Source of the DNA: CAZIOH01 sp964540815
GTDB taxonomy: Bacteria; Myxococcota_A; Polyangia; Fen-1088
Length of the DNA stretch: 50,716 bases
NCBI GenBank assembly: GCA_964540815.1
Contig: CAZIOH010000044.1
Location: 1-50,716 of the forward strand
Reading direction: 5' to 3'
Position numbers and translations under genes: made by a program. The notes below the pieces were generated by a model. That model was not told the DNA's origin. It made no database searches and was given only the letters and a program-made list of their open reading frames with translations. Below, piece by piece: positions 45,707-50,716 of the stretch; the stretch's first letter is position 1; every line of letters begins with the position of its first letter.

Positions 45707-46942
45707 TCAGTCGAGTGGGGTGATGACCCACTGCTGGGCGGGATCCCCCGTCCAGGTGTACTCCTTGACCTGCGCGCCATCCGCGGAGGTGGCCCCGGGG
45801 ACAGTGATGGACGCGTCGAGGTTGTTCCCCGGACTGAACTTGTAGTAGCCGTCGCCCGTCGGGGTGAACGACCACATCTGGTTGACGGTGCCCCGGTAGT
45901 CGTACTGATTTAGCGCGGTGCCGTCGGCGTCGTGCTGACCGACGATGTCGAGGGCCTTGCCGCTGTTCACGTTGACGAACTTGTAGTTCTTGGGGCTGAT
46001 CTGGCTGATCATCCACTGCTGGTTGCTGGTGCCCTTGTAGTGGTACTGGACCACGAGTGCGCTGTTGGTCGTGCTGGCGCCTTGCACGTCCAGACACTTG
46101 CCCGTGCTGCGGTTGCAGACCTTGTACTGGGTGGCGGGATCGAAGTTTCGCCACACGGTCACGATGTGCTTGTAGCTGCCGCAGCTCTTGTACCCGTCGG
46201 CGCCGTGTGGCGAATCGGCCGGGGTGCAGGCATCCTTGCAGTACGTGGTGCTCGAGGGGTTGACGTACGGCGCCCCGGCCTGGCCAGCTCCGAGTCGCCC
46301 CGGGACGAGACCCTGGTCCCAGTCCTTGCCGTTGCAGTAGAAGGCCTGCGGCGGGCTCACGAAGATGTTCCCGAAGAACGAGCCTTCCTGGTAGGGGTAG
46401 CTCGTGCTCTGGCCCCAGCCCAGCGCCGGGTTGTCGCTGTCGAGCCAGAGGGAGATGTGCTGCCCGGAGGTGTTCACGTGGGCGAGCACGCAGGCGGTCA
46501 CGTTCTCCTGGCAGTCCTTGCCACACGCCGCGGTCTCCCACTCCGGTGCGAGACCGAGCTTGCCGGAGAAGGTGTAGGTGGTGCCCGCGCGTACCTTCGA
46601 GATCGTGTGGCCCGCCGGAAGAGCGCAGCGAACGATGTAGGAGGCCGTGGTCCGGCCATCACTGGTGGCCATCAGCCCCCCGGCTGGATCGAGGCCGTTG
46701 ATCGACGACAGGCCGTTGATCGATGACAGGCCGTTGATCGATGACAGGCCGTTGATCGACGACAGGCCGTTGATCGACGACAGGCCGTTGATCGACGACA
46801 GGCCGTTGCGGGCGGCCTTGCCCCCGGCCTCGCTCTCGTGAATGCTCCCGGCCCCATCCCCCGTGGACGTGAGGCACGACGGGATGAAGAGCAAGACGAT
46901 CATGGCTCCGAGCCTCGAACCTGGATGCAAGCGACAGGGCAT
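45707..46942 (-). CDS. lectin-like lipoprotein with hexapeptide repeats and ricin domain
   Basis: 411 aa from ATG 46942, which has AGAGG 4 nt upstream; it starts a signal peptide MPCRLHPGSRLGAMIVLLF then IPSC (lipobox). A repeat of Asn-Gly-Leu-Ser-Ser-Ile follows six times, coded by 18-bp units at 46693-46807. Next is a Cys-containing domain of about 150 residues (APEWETAACGKDC; VSPPQAFYCNG; TTYCKDACTPADSPHG) of a kind I have seen only in myxobacterial exported proteins. The C-terminal about 165 residues are a ricin-type beta-trefoil with three QxW motifs (NQQW, NQMW, AQQW). Probably surface-exposed and carbohydrate-binding; target unknown. Confidence 0.9.
   Translation of the reverse strand: MPCRLHPGSRLGAMIVLLFIPSCLTSTGDGAGSIHESEAGGKAARNGLSSINGLSSINGLSSINGLSSINGLSSINGLSSINGLDPAGGLMATSDGRTTASYIVRCALPAGHTISKVRAGTTYTFSGKLGLAPEWETAACGKDCQENVTACVLAHVNTSGQHISLWLDSDNPALGWGQSTSYPYQEGSFFGNIFVSPPQAFYCNGKDWDQGLVPGRLGAGQAGAPYVNPSSTTYCKDACTPADSPHGADGYKSCGSYKHIVTVWRNFDPATQYKVCNRSTGKCLDVQGASTTNSALVVQYHYKGTSNQQWMISQISPKNYKFVNVNSGKALDIVGQHDADGTALNQYDYRGTVNQMWSFTPTGDGYYKFSPGNNLDASITVPGATSADGAQVKEYTWTGDPAQQWVITPLD
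46693..46807 (-). repeat. 18-bp minisatellite coding the hexapeptide
   Basis: Six units of GGCCGTTGATCGACGACA (two of them with one change, C to T) plus seven bases, each coding Leu-Ser-Ser-Ile-Asn-Gly on the minus strand. Near-identity at DNA level suggests recent expansion or gene conversion. Confidence 0.95.
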
Positions 46943-46976
46943 GGAGCCTCTAGATGCAGTATCAATGCCCATGCAT

Positions 46977-46982
46977 ATTGTA
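46977..46982 (-). promoter_or_regulatory. -10 box of the lectin gene
   Basis: TACAAT on the minus strand in an AT-rich stretch, about 35 nt before ATG 46942; no good -35. Confidence 0.4.
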
Positions 46983-47112
46983 ACCTAAGTTACTGTTCTA
47001 TCGTCATAATTTGGATCGCCTTCGTGCATGCCGTTGCGCGCGAGATGACAATCTGTTGCGCGCCGGACAACCACTTCCGCCCCCCCGCCCGCCTGTCCCG
47101 CGGGGCCCGCGA

Positions 47113-48087
47113 TCACAGGCGGCGTTCGGTGCGCAGGCGCGCACCCACCCAGCTCGCAGCAGCCATCGCCAGCAGCAGTGGGAGGGTATGAAAACCGAGG
47201 TTGTGCACCAGGCTCGGCCGCGCGTGGCAGATGTGATGGAGCACGGACTGGGCCACGAAGCTCCCTCCGCCCGCGGCGGCCACCAGCGCCCAGCGCGCCT
47301 TCGGCAGCCGGGTGGAGGCCTGGTCCGGTCTCCCGTAGAGCCCGGCCGCGACCAGCACCGGCAGGGCGGCGAACATGAGCTCGAACCCGGCACAGCGGAT
47401 GCCGATGGCCGCCTGCGCGGCGGCCGGTCCGGCGTCCGCCACCGACAGCGCGATCGAGCCCAGCGGGAAGGCCGCCGCCAACCACAACCCGAGCGTCAAC
47501 GAGCCCGTCACCACCACCGAACCGAGCACGACCAGCATCGCCGAGGCCCGGCTGGTTCCCGCGCCCGGCCCGACGGGGTGCGCCAACCATAGCTTGCCGA
47601 TGCCCGTCGCCACCATCACGCTCGCCAGCACCGCCGCGGGTCCGAGGCGTCCGAGGGGCCGCCGCCCCCCGACCACCGGCATCGAGATGGGCGTCTGGGC
47701 GCGGGTCGGCCGCCGCCGCGAGTCGCTGGCATCCGCGATCGGGACCGGCCGCGCCCTCCCTCCGGCCGGCGGGGCCTGGGCAGCCTGTGCCCGGTCGAGC
47801 TCCGCGGCTCCCGCCGGCGCGACCGTGCCGGCCGCCGCATCCTCCTCGTCGAACTGCCGCAGCAGATCCCGTGACATCCGTTCGAGCGTGGCGACGCTCG
47901 GCCGATCGCGCTCGGCCAGCACCGCCAGATCCGCGTCGAGCGCCCGCAGCAGCACGGTCGCCTCGGCGAGCGCGGCCTGGCAGGTGGCGCACCCCTCGGC
48001 GTGGGCGAACGCCGCGCGCCGCTCCGGATCCCCGGCGTCGAGCGCGGCCAGGCCCGCCGCATCGACCTCGATGTCGTGGCACGTCAT
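47113..48087 (-). CDS. membrane anti-sigma factor with zinc-binding motif
   Basis: 324 aa. The N-terminal cytosolic part has the ZAS-type motif AHAEGCATC (H-x3-C-x2-C, near residue 29) that binds the sigma factor, and a helix LAEATVLLRALDADLAVLAE. After a linker of about 100 residues, five or six transmembrane helices follow in the NrsF/DUF1109 manner, ending HHICHARPSLVHNLGFHTLP. The start ATG 48087 overlaps the stop of the sigma gene by 4 nt, so the two proteins are made together as is usual for an ECF sigma factor and its partner. The signal that releases the sigma factor is not known. Confidence 0.88.
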   Translation of the reverse strand: MTCHDIEVDAAGLAALDAGDPERRAAFAHAEGCATCQAALAEATVLLRALDADLAVLAERDRPSVATLERMSRDLLRQFDEEDAAAGTVAPAGAAELDRAQAAQAPPAGGRARPVPIADASDSRRRPTRAQTPISMPVVGGRRPLGRLGPAAVLASVMVATGIGKLWLAHPVGPGAGTSRASAMLVVLGSVVVTGSLTLGLWLAAAFPLGSIALSVADAGPAAAQAAIGIRCAGFELMFAALPVLVAAGLYGRPDQASTRLPKARWALVAAAGGGSFVAQSVLHHICHARPSLVHNLGFHTLPLLLAMAAASWVGARLRTERRL

Positions 48088-48791
48088 CGGGTCGAGCTCT
48101 CCGGGTGCGGGTGGGGGGGCGAATGCGCCTGCGCCTGCGCATGCGCTTGAACGAGGGGCCGCAACGTGACCCGCAGCTTCTCGTAGGCGCGGAAGGCACG
48201 CAACTTGACCGCCCCCTCGGTGGTGCCGAGCGCGGCGGCGATCTGCGCGAAGGTCAATCCCTCGAAGCGGTGGAGGTGGACGATGACCCGCTGCGACTCG
48301 GGGAGCGCCTCCAGCGCCGCCCGGACCTGCTCGGCGCGCTCGGCGGTCTCGACCCCATCCGCGGCGGAGAGCCCGCCCGCGCCGCCGGGGATGTGCCCGA
48401 GGCTCTCCTCGTCCAGCAGCTCGACCGGGTGCTTGCGCCGCCGGTACTCGTCGAGCCGCACCCGCGCGGCGATCGAGAAGAGCCACGGACGCACGGGCTC
48501 GCCCGCCCGGAAGTCGGCCCGCGCGCGGTGCAACTTGAGGAAGGTGGTCTGGAGCAGGTCGTCGGCGACCGCCCGATCTTGGAATGAACGCATGAAGAAT
48601 CCGTGGACGCGCGGGCCGAGACGGGTGAAGAGCCGGTCGAACGCGGACCTGTCGCCGGCGCAGTAAGCCGACATCAGCGCCTCTTCACTCGGTGACTCGT
48701 CCTGCGCGGGTGGATACGGCGCGGGACGAGGAAGGGTTACGTCGCCGAGCGGCGCTTTCTTGGCTTGAGGTGGCTCTGCGTTGTCGTTCAT
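48084..48791 (-). CDS. ECF-family sigma factor
   Basis: 235 aa. Region 2 (DRLFTRLGPRVHGFFMRSFQDRAVADDLLQTTFLKLHRARADF with RPWLFSIAARVRLDEYRRR, the -10 recognition and DNA-melting part) and region 4 (LEALPESQRVIVHLHRFEGLTFAQIAAALGTTEGAVKLRAFRAYEKLR with its helix-turn-helix) are complete. A Pro-rich N-terminal tail of about 40 residues and a His/Ala/Gln-rich C-terminal tail are extra. ATG 48791 has only a weak Shine-Dalgarno. It overlaps the anti-sigma gene (ATGA) and is divergent from the methyltransferase gene, with a 105-bp shared intergenic region. Confidence 0.95.
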   Translation of the reverse strand: MNDNAEPPQAKKAPLGDVTLPRPAPYPPAQDESPSEEALMSAYCAGDRSAFDRLFTRLGPRVHGFFMRSFQDRAVADDLLQTTFLKLHRARADFRAGEPVRPWLFSIAARVRLDEYRRRKHPVELLDEESLGHIPGGAGGLSAADGVETAERAEQVRAALEALPESQRVIVHLHRFEGLTFAQIAAALGTTEGAVKLRAFRAYEKLRVTLRPLVQAHAQAQAHSPPHPHPESSTR

Positions 48792-48883
48792 GGCGCGCTC
48801 GGGCCCGACCGCGGCGAGAATACGGCTTGCGAGAATGCAGGGTGGACGATAACCGACCGCCGAGCTTTCCGATGACGGCCGCT

Positions 48884-48889
48884 TATACT
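48884..48889 (+). promoter_or_regulatory. -10 box of the methyltransferase gene, leaderless candidate
   Basis: TATACT ends 7 nt before ATG 48897. Transcription would start at the A of the start codon. No Shine-Dalgarno is available, which fits. Confidence 0.5.
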
Positions 48890-48896
48890 GCCGCAC

Positions 48897-50168
48897 ATGT
48901 CGTCCGTCCCGTCCCTTTCGTCCGTCTCCACCCCGCCCCAACCGCCCGAAGCGACTACGATTGCCGATCCCGAGCCCGGGGGCAAGGATTCCCGGGCCCG
49001 GGTCCTCCTGCGCCAGGGTCGCGCACGCCCCCTGTGGTTCGGGCATCCGTGGGTGTATGCGAACGCCCTTGAGCGCGTGGAGGGCGACGCCGCGCCCGGG
49101 GACGTGGTCTCGCTGCACGATCACGACGGCAAGCTCATCGGGCGTGGTCTCTACAATCCACGCTCGCAGATCCCGGTGCGCCTTCTGACCCGACGTGACG
49201 AGCCGGTCGACGCCGCCTTCTTCCGGGGCCGCCTCGCTGCGGCCCGGGCCCTGCGTGCACGCCTCGGGTTGCCGGCTGCGGCCCGGACGACCGCCTACCG
49301 CCTGGTGAACAGCGAAGGCGACGATCTTCCAGGCCTGGTGATCGACGTGTATGGAGACGCCGCGGTCGTGCAGATCACCACGCTCGGGATGGCCCAGCGG
49401 CGAGCGCTGATCTTCGACGCGCTCGAGGCCGAGCTCGGTCCGCAGACCATCTTCGAGGTGGCGGCGCAGAGCTACGCCGAGCTCGAGGGGTTCTCGGCGA
49501 CCTCGCGGGTGGCGCGCGGCACCTCCCGGGCGAGCGTGCCCTGCCTCGAAGACGGGATCCGGCTCGAGGTCGAGCCGCTCGGCGGCCAGAAGACCGGGAT
49601 GTTCCTCGATCAGCGCGAGAATCGCATCCGGGTGGGTCAACTGGCGGGTCCCGGGCTGCGGGTGCTCGACTGCTACGCCTACGCGGGCGGCTTCAGCATG
49701 CAGGCGGCCCGCGCCGGGGCCGCCGAGGTCACGGCCGTCGACAGCAGCGCCCGCGCGGTGGGTCGCATCGAGAGCCACGCCGCCGCCAACGGGGTGCGAG
49801 TGAACGCCGTCGAATCGGATGTCTTTCGCTTCCTCGAGACCGCCACCCCGCGGGCCTACGACCTGGTGGTGATCGACCCACCGAAGTTCGCCCGGGCCCG
49901 GAAGGATCTGGAGGCCGCCCGCAAGGGGTACGAACGCCTGAACGGGCTGGCGCTGAACGCGCTCGCGCCCGGGGGGATCCTGGTGACGTGTTCGTGCTCG
50001 CAGAACGTGGACGCGGTCGAGTTCGAGCGGATCGTGGCCGCCGGCTCCAAGCTGGCCGGTCGCCCGGTTCGCATCTTCGAGTCGCGCGGAGCCGCCCCGG
50101 ATCACCCGCTCCCCGCCGGGTTCACGGAGGGACAGTACCTGAAGGTGGTCTTCGCGTTTGTCTCGTAG
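48897..50168 (+). CDS. RlmI-type class I rRNA methyltransferase
   Basis: 423 aa. The N-terminal PUA domain (RARPLWFGHPWVYANALERVEG) precedes an adapter with GLYNPRSQIPVRLL and NSEGDDLPGLVIDVYGD, then the SAM-binding Rossmann fold: GGQKTGMFLDQRENR, VLDCYAYAGGFSMQAARAGA, AVDSSARAV and DLVVIDPPKFARARKD (catalytic NPPY-like position). The closest match is the 23S rRNA m5C1962 family (RlmI), though enzymes of this group vary. The first about 35 residues are Pro/Ser-rich. A -10 box 7 nt before ATG suggests a leaderless message. It is divergent from the sigma-factor operon. Confidence 0.95.
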   Translation: MSSVPSLSSVSTPPQPPEATTIADPEPGGKDSRARVLLRQGRARPLWFGHPWVYANALERVEGDAAPGDVVSLHDHDGKLIGRGLYNPRSQIPVRLLTRRDEPVDAAFFRGRLAAARALRARLGLPAAARTTAYRLVNSEGDDLPGLVIDVYGDAAVVQITTLGMAQRRALIFDALEAELGPQTIFEVAAQSYAELEGFSATSRVARGTSRASVPCLEDGIRLEVEPLGGQKTGMFLDQRENRIRVGQLAGPGLRVLDCYAYAGGFSMQAARAGAAEVTAVDSSARAVGRIESHAAANGVRVNAVESDVFRFLETATPRAYDLVVIDPPKFARARKDLEAARKGYERLNGLALNALAPGGILVTCSCSQNVDAVEFERIVAAGSKLAGRPVRIFESRGAAPDHPLPAGFTEGQYLKVVFAFVS

Positions 50169-50216
50169 GTTAGGTTAAGGGCAGCCACGTACGTACTCGG
50201 GCTGCGCTTTGACTGC

Positions 50217-50716
50217 CGGTCGTCCCGCGAGGACGTCCGAGCGTTGATGGGCCAGCTGCGCGATCCGATCTGGCTGGCCTGCGTCCTCCTGTACGGGCAG
50301 GCCTGCGTCTCCGCGAAGCCCTTCAACTCCGTATCAAGGACGTCGACCTCGAAAAGCGCGAAGTCACAGTTCGACGAGGGAAGGGGCAAAAGGACCGACG
50401 CACCGTCCTGCCCGACGCCACGGTGCACCGCCTGCGAAGCCACCTCGCGCGGGTGCGGTGCGTGCTCAGCACGAAGGCGACCTCGCCCTCGGAGCTGGAA
50501 CGGTGGCGTTGCCCGACGCCATCGAACGAAGATATCCCAACGCTCCCAGCGAATGATCTGGCATTGGGTCTTCCCCGCATCCCGCACCCACGTGGACGCC
50601 GCCACAGGCAAAGAGCGTCGTCATCATCTGCACGAGAGCGTGCTGCAGAGGGCCGTGCGCCAAGCAGCCGCCCGTGCCCACGTCGCCCAGGTGGCGACCC
50701 CGCACACCATGCGGCA
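50217..50716 (+). pseudogene. integron-integrase-like tyrosine recombinase, frameshifted
   Basis: Translating in shifting frames yields segments typical of the IntI-type tyrosine integrase family: REDVRALMGQLRDPIWL then LLYG (from 50217), GLRLREALQLRIKDVDLEKREV and VRRGKGQKDRRTVLPD (frame of 50300), GAGTVALPDAIERRYPNAP (frame of 50473, ending at a TGA), and WHWVFPASRTHVDA with ERRHHLHESVLQRAVRQAA and TPHTMRH (frame of 50553). At least three frameshifts separate them, so it is a decayed gene. The fragment runs off the window end, so the catalytic tyrosine is not seen. No attI, attC or gene cassettes were recognised nearby. Confidence 0.85.

Noticed and set aside
46955..46970. GG-N10-GC pattern resembling a sigma-54 promoter before the lectin gene
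   Set aside because: The predicted start would fall on the start codon and remove the good Shine-Dalgarno; four consensus positions mismatch.
48792..50105. Minus-strand frame extending the sigma factor upstream across the methyltransferase gene
   Set aside because: The upstream part is antisense to a well-supported methyltransferase; the sigma factor begins properly at ATG 48791.

Overview
The window reads as chromosomal DNA of a GC-rich myxobacterium (phylum Myxococcota). The inference rests on a secreted Cys-rich protein ending in a MYXO-CTERM-like tail, a large Ser/Thr kinase with C-terminal TPR repeats, a lectin lipoprotein with asparagine-glycine-leucine hexapeptide repeats, zinc-ribbon/TPR membrane proteins, and pervasive low-complexity Ala/Pro/Gly/Ser insertions in otherwise standard housekeeping proteins. 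A run of 100 N at 34467-34566 shows that the sequence is a draft scaffold.

Layout. 1-480: tmRNA gene (ssrA) on the minus strand with a consensus -10 box. 481-5208: a dihydropyrimidinase/hydantoinase-family hydrolase and a 1036-aa kinase-TPR protein with a very long insertion in the activation segment. 5300-7131 (minus): a 72-aa unknown protein, PspA, and a YbjN-like protein. 7272-8883: uppS and cdsA (envelope lipid synthesis). 8932-9319: hairpin and possible structured leader of an RNase E/G gene. 9320-13921: RNase E/G, low-molecular-weight tyrosine phosphatase, fructosamine-kinase-like protein, diguanylate cyclase. 13936-17231 (minus): aroE, xseA, a lipoprotein. 17304-19957: an unknown membrane protein overlapping cysS. 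20006-24447 (minus): an IHF/HU protein and a 1316-aa TPR protein. 24506-27096: mannose-1-phosphate guanylyltransferase and phosphomannomutase, which together give GDP-mannose. 27112-30510: Cys-rich lipoprotein, prepilin peptidase, then a lipoprotein and DUF697-like pair. 30701-31933: rsfS and rlmH (ribosome maturation and silencing). 31934-32067: a palindromic repeat element. 32091-37167 (minus): zinc-ribbon/TPR protein, GNAT acetyltransferase interrupted by the gap, and an ABC-2 exporter. 37309-43087: probable beta-barrel protein (minus), then DUF4159 and von Willebrand-like proteins, then the MYXO-CTERM protein preceded by a strong sigma-54 promoter match. 43158-46942: gpmA (minus), an ABC-F ATPase (plus), the lectin lipoprotein (minus). 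47113-48791 (minus): an ECF sigma factor and its membrane anti-sigma factor. 48897-50168: an RlmI-type methyltransferase. 50217-end: a frameshifted integron-integrase-like pseudogene.

Most of the window is core metabolism and envelope or RNA biology, with no CRISPR array, tRNA, rRNA or intact mobile element seen. The most useful second-look items are the acetyltransferase gap, where the two flanks are an identical 55-bp overlap that restores one open frame; the sigma-54 promoter with an upstream dyad at 41500-41583; a recurring extended -10 motif (TGCTAnnnT) close to start codons, with two likely leaderless genes; a 9-codon leader ORF overlapping the rsfS start; the kinase activation-loop insertion; and the palindromic repeat after rlmH. 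I do not see a clearly new multi-gene defence or biosynthetic system here.
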